A stretch of 64,000 bases of DNA from Hymenobacter sp. ISL-91 (GTDB lineage Bacteria > Bacteroidota > Bacteroidia > Cytophagales > Hymenobacteraceae). The DNA lies in NCBI RefSeq assembly GCF_018613725.1, contig NZ_JAGGPS010000009.1:1-64000 (forward strand). The letters run 5' to 3'. Under the pieces are notes generated by a model. It was given only the letters and a program-made list of their open reading frames with translations, was not told where the DNA came from and made no database searches. Positions within the stretch are counted from its first letter, which is position 1. Every line of letters starts with the position of its first letter. The position numbers and the translations under genes were made by a program. Of the stretch, positions 40,631-49,192 are shown in pieces.

Positions 40631-41782
40631 ATGACCGACGAAGAATACCTGACGCTGTACGAACGCTACTATGCCGGCACCGCCACGCCCACTGAGCGGG
40701 CGCGGTTTGAGGCCAGTCTGGCCGAGGCCGAACTGCCCGAACTGCCCTGGCGTGAGGGGCCGCTCGGGGCTCCTGGTCCGGTGCGGGCGGCCATCTGGGC
40801 GCGGCTGGCCCGCAGTATGCAGCGCCGGCCCGCCCTCCGGCGGCGGCGGGCCTTGCTGGCCGCCAGCCTCGCGGTGGGCCTAATCGGGATGCTGGCTTTG
40901 TGGCTGCCAAACCAGTTGGCGCCGGGTGCCGGGCCCGCTCCGCTGGCCACCACCCGCCCCGCGCCCTCGCGGCTGGAACCCGGCCGCAACCAAGCTTTGC
41001 TGACGCTGGCCGACGGCCGTACTGTACGGCTGGCCGATGCCGGGCCGGGGCTGCTGGCCCAGCAGGGCGGCCGGCAGGTGCGCCAGACGGCCCCCGGCGA
41101 GCTGAGCTACCAGGGCGCGGCCGGCAACTCCGCAGCCGCCGACAGCCTGCTGCGCAACACCGTGCGCACGCCCCGCGGCGGCCAGTACCAGCTGCAGCTG
41201 CCCGACGGCAGCCGGGTGTGGCTGAACGCCGACTCCCGGCTGGAGTTTCCGGTGGCCTTCGGGCGCCGGCGGCGGGTGGTGCAGCTCACGGGCGAGGCGT
41301 ATTTTGAGGTGGCCAAAGACGCCGCCCGGCCTTTCGAGGTGGAAGCGGGTGCGGCCCGCGTGACGGTGCTCGGCACCCACTTCAACATGCAGGCCTACCC
41401 CGACGAGCCCGCGCCCGTGACCACGCTGCTCGAAGGAGCCGTGCGTCTGCGCCAGGGCGCGGCCCAGGTGCTGCTGCGCCCCGGTCAGCAGGGGCGGCCC
41501 CGGCCCGATGGCACCATTGCCGTGCGCACGGTAGACGCCCGCAGCGCCGTGGCCTGGAAGGAAGGCCGCTTCGTGTTCGATGATGAGCCCCTGGAGGGCA
41601 TTATGCGCCAGGTGGCCCGCTGGTACGACGTGCAGGTACGCTACGAGGGCCAGTTGAGCAATAAGAGCTTCCACGGCTCCATTTCCCGCTTCCGCGAGGC
41701 CGCCGACGTGCTGCACATGCTGGAGCTGACCGGGGCCGTGCATTTCACCACCGAAGGCCGCCGCATTACTGTCCGTGAGTAA
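40631..41782 (+). CDS. FecR family anti-sigma factor
   Basis: A 383-residue single-pass membrane protein. An N-terminal cytoplasmic part (about 1-75) binds the sigma factor; a membrane helix (ALLAASLAVGLIGMLALWL) follows; the periplasmic FecR domain has TPRGGQYQLQLPDGSRVWLN, RRRVVQLTGEAYFEVAKDAA and VTVLGTHFNMQAYP; the C-terminal domain contains FDDEPLEGIMRQVARWYDV, which contacts the STN domain of the receptor. It should pass the signal from SusC to the divergent ECF sigma factor. The N-terminus is unusually Arg/Pro/Ala-rich. Confidence 0.93.
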   Translation: MTDEEYLTLYERYYAGTATPTERARFEASLAEAELPELPWREGPLGAPGPVRAAIWARLARSMQRRPALRRRRALLAASLAVGLIGMLALWLPNQLAPGAGPAPLATTRPAPSRLEPGRNQALLTLADGRTVRLADAGPGLLAQQGGRQVRQTAPGELSYQGAAGNSAAADSLLRNTVRTPRGGQYQLQLPDGSRVWLNADSRLEFPVAFGRRRRVVQLTGEAYFEVAKDAARPFEVEAGAARVTVLGTHFNMQAYPDEPAPVTTLLEGAVRLRQGAAQVLLRPGQQGRPRPDGTIAVRTVDARSAVAWKEGRFVFDDEPLEGIMRQVARWYDVQVRYEGQLSNKSFHGSISRFREAADVLHMLELTGAVHFTTEGRRITVRE

Positions 41783-41784
41783 TG

Positions 41785-41878
41785 AGCTATTAGCTGTCAG
41801 CTGATAGCCGTTAGCTTCCTCCTTATCTGACAACCAGCAACTGACAACGAGGAATTAGCAACCAGCAACTGTCAACGA
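41785..41878. repeat. Short AGCT-type and CAGCAACTG repeats
   Basis: First, AGCTATTAGCTGTCAGCTGA with further TAGC steps, a run of overlapping palindromes with a period of about seven bases; then AACCAGCAACTGACAACGA and AACCAGCAACTGTCAACGA in tandem. Runs of the first type also occur before the MerR gene (57857-57892) and before comEC (53911-53930). Confidence 0.6.
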
Positions 41879-41921
41879 AAGCCATTCATCTTCCCCCGTC
41901 AACCCCTAAAACCTTACCCGT

Positions 41922-44900
41922 ATGAAGCGACACGTTACTTCCTTGTTGACGGCGGTGGGCCGGCCGGGCCGCGCCCGGGCCACGGGCCTGCTGGTGCTGC
42001 TCAGTGGCTGGCAGGTGCAGGCCGCCTCGTTCGCCCAAACCATCACGCTGGCCGAGCGCAACCAACCCCTGACGGAGGTGCTGCGCAAGATTGAGCTGCA
42101 GAGCGGCTACGCGCTGCTCTACAACACCCAGATGATGCAGTCGGCCCGCCCCGTTACGCTGAGCGTGCGCGGGGCCTCCCTGACCGAGGCGCTCGACCAG
42201 TGCTTTGCCGGCCAGCCGCTCACCTACACGCTCGAACAGAACGCCATTGTGGTGAAGCCCCGGCCCGCCGCCGCGCCGGCCGCCCCGCGAGCGGCCGCCG
42301 TGGCCCGGCCGGTAACGGGCCGCGTAACCGACAGCCAGGGCCAGGGCCTGCCGGGCGTAACGGTGCGGGTGCTGGGCACCACGGCCGGCACCACCACCGG
42401 CCCCGACGGCGCCTTCCAGCTCGAAGTACCCGATGGCGCCACTACGCTCAGCTTCTCGTTCGTGGGTTTTGCCACCCAGGAAGTGCCGCTGGGTGCGCGC
42501 ACCGACTTCAGCATCCGGCTGGCCGAGGCCTCGGCGCTGCTCGATGCCGTGACGGTAACCGGCTACACCAGCTACGCCCGCGACAACTCGGCCAGCGCCG
42601 CGACGGTGGTTACGAGTGCCAAAATTGAGCAGGTGCCGCTGCCGGGCATCGACCAGATTCTGCAGGGCCGCGTGCCGGGCCTCAACGTCATGTCGAACTC
42701 GGGGCAGCCGGGCAGCGCCACCACCAGCGTGACCATTCGGGGCCTGGGCACGCTTAATGGCAGCTCGTCGCCGCTCTACATTATGGACGGGATTCCGATT
42801 GAGTCGAACTACTTCCAGACGCTGAACGCCAACGACATTGCCTCCGTGACGGTGCTCAAGGACGCCTCGGCCAAGGCGCTCTACGGCTCGCGGGGCTCCA
42901 ACGGCGTTATCGTCATCACCACCAAAAAGGGCCAGGCCGGCCGCCTGGCGGTTGATTACACGGTGCAGACGGGCTTTTCCAACCTTACCTCGCCGCGCTT
43001 CGTGATGATGGACACCGAGCAGCGGCTGCGGTTCGAGCAGGAGGTGGGCCAGGAAACCGGCCGCACCATCGGGCCGGGCTGGACGTACTCGCCCCTGAAC
43101 CCGGCTTACGCCAAGCTCACGCCCGCCCAGCAGCAACGGTCCAACTTCATCCTCGACAGCCTGGGCGGCATCAACACCGACTGGCGCGACCAGTTTTTCC
43201 GGCGGGCTACTTTCACGGAGCACCAGGTGAGCTTGAGCGGCGGCGGCGAGAATGTGCGCTTCTACAACTCGTTCAACTACTTCTCGCAGGACGGCATTGC
43301 CCGCCGCACCGGCATGGACCGCTACACGGTGCGCAGCAACGTCGATTTCAAGGGTAAGAAGCTGAGCGGCAGCGTGAATCTGCTGCTGGGTTTGTCCAAC
43401 TCCAGCTTCACGGAAGGGGAGGGCGCTACCGGCGTGGGCAGCAGCATGGCCTCGGTGTACTACGCCCTGCCCTACGAATACCCCTACGCCGCCGACGGCA
43501 CCATGGTGCTGCCCAACACCAAGGGCTACTCCTACCTCGATGAGCGCGAGGGCACCATTGGCCTCGACCGGCTCAACAACTCGTCCAACAAAACCCAGCA
43601 GGCCAAAACCACCCTGGGCGGCTCGCTCAGCTACACCATCGTGCCCGGGCTTGTGGCCACCACCCGCGCCGGCCTCGACTTCCGCAACTCGCTCGACCAG
43701 ATTTACATCAACCCCGACTCCTATTACGGCTCGCGCAGCAACTCCAACACGCTGGGCGGGCGCGGGCGCTTCGAGGAAAGCGCGCGCCAGACCTACAGCA
43801 TCGTCTCGACCACCGGCCTGAACTTCAACCGGATGTTCAATGAGGTGCACGACGTGGAAGTGGGTGCCTACTTCGAGTCGCTGTTCGACAACTACCGGGG
43901 CTTTGGCTACGCCGGTTTCGGGCTCGATGGCCGCCTGCCCGAAACGCCGGCCGCCATTACCACCAGCACCACCTACCTGCCCCGGCTGAGCGGGTTGCGC
44001 ACCCAGAGCGCGCTGCACTCGTTTATTGGCACCGGCCGCTACACCTACAACGGCCGCTATACGCTCACGGGCAGCTACCGCGTCGATGGCTCTTCTAAAG
44101 TGCCCAGCAAGAACCGCTGGCGCAGTTTCTACTCGGTGGGCGCCAACTGGAACATCAAGGACGAAGCCTTTTTGCGCGATGCCAGCCTGCTTTCAACCCT
44201 GCGCCTGCGCGGCAGCTACGGCCTCACGGCCAGCCCCTTCGGCGGCGACTTCCTCTACCGCGCCACCTACGACGTGGGTAGCTCCTACGGCGGGGCCACG
44301 GCCCTGCGCCCCACCAACCCCGGCAACCCCAACTTCGACTGGGAATATGTGGCCGAAACCAACGTGGGCCTCGATATCGGCCTGCTGCCGGGCAGCCGCA
44401 TCCGGCTGGTGCTGGATGCCTACAATCGGATAACGCGCAACATGTTCGTCGATCAGCCGCTGTCGGCGACGGCGGGCTTCGCCACCTACTCGCTGAGCAC
44501 CGGCCGCCTGCGCAACCGCGGCATCGAGGCCGATTTGCAGGGCGACGTGCTCAATAAGGGCGATGTGCGCTGGACGGTGGGCACCAACGTGGCCTACAAC
44601 AAAAACGAGATTCTGGAGCTGGGCAACGGCCTGGATAACCTGCCCGACGGCGACACCCGCCTGCTGCGCATTGGCGAGCCGATTGGCTCGTACTACGCCC
44701 CGCGCTGGGCCGGCGTGAACCCCGAAAACGGCGACGCGCTCTATTATAACCTCGACGGCACGACCACCAACGTGTACAACGCCAACGCCCAGAGCACCGT
44801 GGGCGTGGGCGTGCGCTACCCCACCATCACGGGCGGCATTTCGACTGATGTGAGCTGGAAAGGCCTGTCGCTGAGCGCGCTGTTCGTGTATGTGTCGGAT

Positions 44901-45290
44901 GTGAAGCGCTGGAACAACGAGGATTTCTACAACGAAAACCAGCGCTACATGACCAGTAACCAGAGCGTGCGTATGCTGAATGACCGCTGGAAAAAGCCCG
45001 GCGACAACGCCACGCTGCAGCGCATCGACGTGCCGCGCAACTTCACCTCCAAAGACATTCAGGACGCTTCGTTTGGGCGCCTGCGCAACGTGCAGCTGGC
45101 CTACGCGCTGCCCGCACCGCTGGTGCAGAAGCTGGGCGTGGTGCGCGGCGTGCGGCTGCAGCTGCAGGCCCAGAACCTGTTCACGTTCACCAGCTGGCGC
45201 GGGCTCGACCCCGAAAACAACAGCCAGTACGGGCGCTTCCAGTACCCCTCGGCCCGCACCTACACCGCCGGCCTGACGGTGAACCTGTAG
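41922..45290 (+). CDS. SusC/RagA family TonB-dependent receptor with STN domain
   Basis: A 1122-residue outer-membrane transporter. Signal peptide to about 38; STN domain (ITLAERNQPLTEVLRKIELQ, about 40-110) for contact with FecR; carboxypeptidase-like beta-sandwich (VTGRVTDSQGQGLPGVTVRV); plug domain with VPGLNVMSNSGQPGSATTSV and SPLYIMDGIPIESNYF; and a 22-strand barrel ending TAGLTVNL. It forms with the next gene a SusCD pair that captures and imports oligomers. The following genes for cyanophycinases and an isoaspartyl peptidase suggest a peptide-type substrate rather than a glycan. Confidence 0.95.
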   Translation: MKRHVTSLLTAVGRPGRARATGLLVLLSGWQVQAASFAQTITLAERNQPLTEVLRKIELQSGYALLYNTQMMQSARPVTLSVRGASLTEALDQCFAGQPLTYTLEQNAIVVKPRPAAAPAAPRAAAVARPVTGRVTDSQGQGLPGVTVRVLGTTAGTTTGPDGAFQLEVPDGATTLSFSFVGFATQEVPLGARTDFSIRLAEASALLDAVTVTGYTSYARDNSASAATVVTSAKIEQVPLPGIDQILQGRVPGLNVMSNSGQPGSATTSVTIRGLGTLNGSSSPLYIMDGIPIESNYFQTLNANDIASVTVLKDASAKALYGSRGSNGVIVITTKKGQAGRLAVDYTVQTGFSNLTSPRFVMMDTEQRLRFEQEVGQETGRTIGPGWTYSPLNPAYAKLTPAQQQRSNFILDSLGGINTDWRDQFFRRATFTEHQVSLSGGGENVRFYNSFNYFSQDGIARRTGMDRYTVRSNVDFKGKKLSGSVNLLLGLSNSSFTEGEGATGVGSSMASVYYALPYEYPYAADGTMVLPNTKGYSYLDEREGTIGLDRLNNSSNKTQQAKTTLGGSLSYTIVPGLVATTRAGLDFRNSLDQIYINPDSYYGSRSNSNTLGGRGRFEESARQTYSIVSTTGLNFNRMFNEVHDVEVGAYFESLFDNYRGFGYAGFGLDGRLPETPAAITTSTTYLPRLSGLRTQSALHSFIGTGRYTYNGRYTLTGSYRVDGSSKVPSKNRWRSFYSVGANWNIKDEAFLRDASLLSTLRLRGSYGLTASPFGGDFLYRATYDVGSSYGGATALRPTNPGNPNFDWEYVAETNVGLDIGLLPGSRIRLVLDAYNRITRNMFVDQPLSATAGFATYSLSTGRLRNRGIEADLQGDVLNKGDVRWTVGTNVAYNKNEILELGNGLDNLPDGDTRLLRIGEPIGSYYAPRWAGVNPENGDALYYNLDGTTTNVYNANAQSTVGVGVRYPTITGGISTDVSWKGLSLSALFVYVSDVKRWNNEDFYNENQRYMTSNQSVRMLNDRWKKPGDNATLQRIDVPRNFTSKDIQDASFGRLRNVQLAYALPAPLVQKLGVVRGVRLQLQAQNLFTFTSWRGLDPENNSQYGRFQYPSARTYTAGLTVNL

Positions 45291-45331
45291 CTGCCTGGCT
45301 TAGTCCTCCCATCCTCTAGTCTTTCCTGCTC

Positions 45332-46735
45332 ATGAAATTCTATTCCTCCTCTAAATTGCTGCACGGGGCCCTGGTGCTGGCGCTGCTGGCCGCGGCCCCA
45401 GCCTGCAAAAAGCTCGACCTCGACCCCACCGACACCATCGACCCCGACAAGGCCTTCCGCAACGTGGCCGACCTGAACCTGGGGCTGCTGGGCGCCTACG
45501 CCGTGCTCGACAACTCGCTGCTGCTAAGCGCCGTGACGGTGGCCGACGAGGTGACGCTGCCCATCGAAAACACGGTGTCGAACAACGACGCCTTCCGCTG
45601 GCAGTACAACGCCACCAGCTCGTCGGTTACCGGGGCCTGGGCCAGCCTTTACCAGGCCATCGACAGGGCCAACCGGGTGCTGGCCGCCGTCGATAAAGTC
45701 GGTGGCACGGCCACCGACCAGACCTTGAAAAACCAGTACCAGGGCGAGCTGCTGGCTTTGCGCGCCTACGCCCACTTCGAGCTGCTGCGCGGCTACGCGG
45801 CCGATTACGAGCCCGGCGCATTGGGCGTGCCCTACATGAAGGAGTCGAAAATCAGCAGCCCGGCCCGCGCCACCTTCGAGCAGAACGTGGCCGACATCAA
45901 GGCCGACCTGGCCCAGGCTAAAACCCTGATTCCGGCCTCGTTCACCGACAACACCCGCATCCGGCTGGTGGCCGTGGCCGCCATGCAGGCGCGTCTGGCA
46001 CTCTACGAGAAAAACTGGGCCGACGCCATTACGTATTCGTCGGAAGTCATAACGGCCCTGCCGCTGGCCACCCGGGCCCAGTTTCCGGGCATCTGGACTG
46101 ATGCCAATTCCAGTGAAGTGGCCTGGAAGCTCAAGCGCGTAACCGGCGACTCGCGGCTGGGCGACTCGTTTTTCCGGCAGTCGGGCGGCATTGTGCTCTA
46201 CGCGCCCGCCCTCAAGCTGCTCAACGCCTTCGACAAAACCAACGACGTGCGCTACGGGGTCTACATCAAGTTCGACCCCACCCGCACCGGCACCAAGTCG
46301 CAGTACCTCGTAAACAAGTACATTGGGGGCACTGCCTCGGCGCCGGGTTTGGTAGATGTGAAGCTGTTTCGCACCGGCGAGATGTACCTGATTCGGGCCG
46401 AAGCCCAGGCCGAAAGCGGCAACCTCACGGCCGCCGCCGCCGACCTCAACGCCCTGCGCGCCGCCCGCCTCAGCGGCTACACCGCCCAGTCGTTTGCCGA
46501 TAAGGCCGCGCTGGTGGCCGCCATCTACACCGAGCGGTTCAAGGAGCTGGCCTTCGAGGGGCAGCGCTTCTTCGATCTGAAGCGCCGCAACCTGCCCGTC
46601 GAGCGCCTCGCGGCCGATGCCGCCAACGCCTCCGGGGCCGTGCTGCTACCGCCCACTCAGGCCCAGTACAACTTCCCGATTCCGTTCGTGGAGCTGCAGG
46701 TAAACCCCAACATGGTGCAGAACCCCGGATACTAG
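45332..46735 (+). CDS. SusD/RagB family lipoprotein
   Basis: A 467-residue surface-exposed substrate-binding lipoprotein. The signal peptide ends in APAC with lipid Cys25; the helical TPR core follows (AYAVLDNSLLLSAVTVADEV, LYQAIDRANRVLAAVDKV, LLALRAYAHFELLRGYAAD); the C-terminus has the SusD signature AIYTERFKELAFEGQRFFDL. It is the lid of the SusC transporter upstream. No glycoside hydrolase lies anywhere in the locus. Confidence 0.95.
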   Translation: MKFYSSSKLLHGALVLALLAAAPACKKLDLDPTDTIDPDKAFRNVADLNLGLLGAYAVLDNSLLLSAVTVADEVTLPIENTVSNNDAFRWQYNATSSSVTGAWASLYQAIDRANRVLAAVDKVGGTATDQTLKNQYQGELLALRAYAHFELLRGYAADYEPGALGVPYMKESKISSPARATFEQNVADIKADLAQAKTLIPASFTDNTRIRLVAVAAMQARLALYEKNWADAITYSSEVITALPLATRAQFPGIWTDANSSEVAWKLKRVTGDSRLGDSFFRQSGGIVLYAPALKLLNAFDKTNDVRYGVYIKFDPTRTGTKSQYLVNKYIGGTASAPGLVDVKLFRTGEMYLIRAEAQAESGNLTAAAADLNALRAARLSGYTAQSFADKAALVAAIYTERFKELAFEGQRFFDLKRRNLPVERLAADAANASGAVLLPPTQAQYNFPIPFVELQVNPNMVQNPGY

Positions 46736-46783
46736 CCGGAGCCCAGACCGCCTCTCCGAAATGGAGAGGGGAGCCACAGTAGC

Positions 46784-46868
46784 AGTAGCGCGAACTTTGT
46801 AGTTCGCGCCCCACGCCGTTCAACGTCATTCTAACGGCACCGGCGCGAACTACAAAGTTCGCGCTACT
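46784..46868. repeat. Perfect 27-bp inverted repeat, GCGCGAA family
   Basis: AGTAGCGCGAACTTTGTAGT continues to 46810 and is mirrored exactly at 46842-46868; each arm is itself partly palindromic (GCGCGAACTTTGTAGTTCGCGC). It lies between susD and the first cyanophycinase gene and could attenuate expression of the enzymes relative to susCD. The GCGCGAA element also occurs at 30208. Confidence 0.85.
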
Positions 46869-46906
46869 TCGCAACGCCTGATAGCCGTTATTGAAGCCTC
46901 AACCAA

Positions 46907-47977
46907 ATGAAAACATCTAAACTCCTCGGCTTGCTGCTACTGCCGGCGCTGCTGGCCGCGGGCTGCCGCAGCTCTATTCCGGCCCCGGTTACGCCTAAGC
47001 CGCCCGTGGGGCCAGGGGCGGGGCCGGTAATTCGGCCTGCCTCGCTGGGCCTCGTGGGCGACACGGCCGACGTGCGCCCGGCCGTGAGCGGCGGGGTGGT
47101 GCTGATGGGCGGTGGTACTGACGTGGACGCGGCGTTCCGCTGGATGATTGCGCGGAGCGGCGGCGGCGACGTGGTGGTGCTGCGGGCCACCGGCACCGAT
47201 GCCTACAACCCCTATATTGCCGGGCTGGGGCCCGTCAACTCGGTCGAAACGCTGCTCATCAACTCCCGCGAGCTGGCCAACAACCCGGCCGTGGCCCGCA
47301 CCATCCGCAACGCCGAAATGGTGTTCATTGCCGGCGGCGACCAATCCAACTACATGAACTACTGGCGTGGCACGCTGGTGCAGGACGCGCTCAACTACCT
47401 GGCCCAGACCCGGCAGGCGCCGCTGGGCGGCACCAGCGCCGGCTGCGCCATTCTGGGCAGCGCCTACTTCAGCGGCGAAAACGGCAGCCCCACCGCCGCC
47501 GAGGCCCTGGCCAACCCCTATGCGCCTACCATCACGCTCTACCACGACGATTTCCTGCGCGTACCGGTGCTGCAAGGCGTGCTCACCGACCAGCACTACC
47601 TCACCCGCGACCGGCCCGGCCGGCACGTGGCCTTCCTGGCCCGCGCCTGGCAGGACTGGGGCCTGCTGGCCCAGGGCATTGCCGTGGACGAGAAAACGGC
47701 CGTTTGCGTGGCCCCCGACGGCATAGCTCAAGTGTTCGGCCGGAGCAAAGCCTACTTTCTGCGGCCCACTGCGGGTCGCCCACCCGAGCGCGTGGCCGCC
47801 GGCCAGCCGCTGCAGTGGCTCCGGCAGCAGCAGGCGCTGGCTGTGTACGAGGTAACCGGCTCCGAAACGGGCCAGGGCCGCGTATCGGTCACCGACCTGA
47901 GCCCGGCCGCCGCCCAGGGCGGCACTTGGCAGTGGTGGTGGGTGGATAACGGCCAGCTTTTCCAGGCCCCTCAGTAG
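46907..47977 (+). CDS. Cyanophycinase-family lipoprotein (peptidase S51)
   Basis: A 356-residue serine hydrolase of the cyanophycinase/peptidase E family. MKTSKLLGLLLLPALLAAGC is a lipoprotein signal with Cys20. GGGTDVDAAFRWMIARSGGG, MVFIAGGDQSNYMNYWRG and PLGGTSAGCAILGSAYFSGE with nucleophile Ser177 mark the family, and YHDDFLRVPVLQGVLTDQHY contributes the catalytic histidine region. Cyanophycinases cut the Asp backbone of cyanophycin into beta-Asp-Arg dipeptides. This branch, with GTDVDxAF, is not biochemically proven to use cyanophycin, so the substrate is inferred from family and context. It follows susD directly. Confidence 0.88.
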   Translation: MKTSKLLGLLLLPALLAAGCRSSIPAPVTPKPPVGPGAGPVIRPASLGLVGDTADVRPAVSGGVVLMGGGTDVDAAFRWMIARSGGGDVVVLRATGTDAYNPYIAGLGPVNSVETLLINSRELANNPAVARTIRNAEMVFIAGGDQSNYMNYWRGTLVQDALNYLAQTRQAPLGGTSAGCAILGSAYFSGENGSPTAAEALANPYAPTITLYHDDFLRVPVLQGVLTDQHYLTRDRPGRHVAFLARAWQDWGLLAQGIAVDEKTAVCVAPDGIAQVFGRSKAYFLRPTAGRPPERVAAGQPLQWLRQQQALAVYEVTGSETGQGRVSVTDLSPAAAQGGTWQWWWVDNGQLFQAPQ

Positions 47978-48034
47978 CGCCGGCCGGGCCTGCGTTGCGG
48001 CCTTCAGTATCATTCTTACTTCTTTTCTGACTCT

Positions 48035-49114
48035 ATGCGCTTTCCTTTTCTTCCCGCTTTCCTGAGCTTGGGCCTGCTGGCCGCCGGCTGTAATTCGCCC
48101 ACCAGCCCCACCGATACAGCCGCCGAAACGGCCGCAACTCAACCCGCCGACCAGACCAAATACGTGCTGATCGTGCACGGCGGGGCCGGTACCATCCTCA
48201 AGTCGACCATGACGCCCGAGAAGGAGGCCGCCTACCGCGCTGCCCTCACCAAGGCCCTGCAAACCGGCTACGACCAGCTGCAGGCCGGCAAAACCAGCCT
48301 CGACGCGGTGGAAGCGGCCATTCATATTCTCGAAGATTCGCCGCTATTTAACGCCGGCAAGGGCGCAGTCTTCACCCACGCCGGCCGCAACGAAATGGAC
48401 GCGGCCATCATGGACGGCCAGACCCTGCAGGCCGGCGCGGTAGCGGGCGTCACCGTCATTCGCAACCCCATCAGCGCTGCCCGCGCCGTGATGGATAAGT
48501 CGGAGCACGTGATGATGGTGGGAGCGGGGGCCGAGCAGTTTGCCCGCCAGACCGGCCTGACGCTGGTTGACCCTAGGTATTTCTACACCGACGAGCGTTG
48601 GAAAGGCCTGCAGGATGCTATAAAAGAAGATTCGACCAAAAGCCGCCTCGACCACGACGACAAGAAAACCGCCCGGCTCGGCGGTGGCCAGCACGACTAC
48701 AAGTTCGGCACGGTGGGCTGCGTGGCCCTCGACAAGGCGGGTAACCTGGCCGCCGGCACCAGCACCGGCGGCATGACCAACAAGAAATTCGGCCGGGTAG
48801 GCGACGCGCCGCTGATTGGGGCCGGCACCTATGCCAACAACGCCACGGCGGGCATTTCCTGCACCGGTTGGGGCGAGTTCTTCATCCGCAGCGTGGTGGC
48901 CCACGATATTTCGGCCCTCATGGAGTACAAGGGCCTGAGCGTGGATGAGGCCACGCGCACGGTGCTGGCCAAAGTGGAGAAGCTCGGCGGCGACGGCGGC
49001 CTGATTGCCCTTGACCGCCAGGGCCACGCCTCGCTGCCCTTCAACACCGAGGGCATGTACCGCGGCACCATCACCGCGGATGGCAAAATCGAGGTCAAGA
49101 TTTACAAGGAATAA
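48035..49114 (+). CDS. iaaA: Isoaspartyl peptidase/L-asparaginase lipoprotein
   Basis: A 359-residue N-terminal-nucleophile hydrolase of the plant-type asparaginase family, which splits beta-aspartyl dipeptides. KYVLIVHGGAGTILKSTM opens the alpha subunit, autocleavage before Thr226 in KFGTVGCVALDKAGNL frees the nucleophile, and GTSTGGMTNKKFGRVGDAPL is the substrate loop. It starts with a lipoprotein signal (SLGLLAAGC, Cys19), so it works outside the cytoplasm, whereas E. coli IaaA is cytoplasmic. Between two cyanophycinase-family genes, it would split beta-Asp-Arg dipeptides into aspartate and arginine. Confidence 0.93.
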   Translation: MRFPFLPAFLSLGLLAAGCNSPTSPTDTAAETAATQPADQTKYVLIVHGGAGTILKSTMTPEKEAAYRAALTKALQTGYDQLQAGKTSLDAVEAAIHILEDSPLFNAGKGAVFTHAGRNEMDAAIMDGQTLQAGAVAGVTVIRNPISAARAVMDKSEHVMMVGAGAEQFARQTGLTLVDPRYFYTDERWKGLQDAIKEDSTKSRLDHDDKKTARLGGGQHDYKFGTVGCVALDKAGNLAAGTSTGGMTNKKFGRVGDAPLIGAGTYANNATAGISCTGWGEFFIRSVVAHDISALMEYKGLSVDEATRTVLAKVEKLGGDGGLIALDRQGHASLPFNTEGMYRGTITADGKIEVKIYKE

Positions 49115-49192
49115 CCCGGCCCGCCGTGGCAGTAAAGGTCCCGGCTGCTTAGCCGGGGCTAGTTATTCGTGTTCTCTGCTAGCTGTTTTCCT

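Noticed and set aside
46937..48325. 462-codon minus-strand frame across the first cyanophycinase and peptidase genes
   Set aside because: Gly/His/Val-rich shadow translation typical of GC-rich antisense frames; plus-strand genes have clear motifs and signal peptides.
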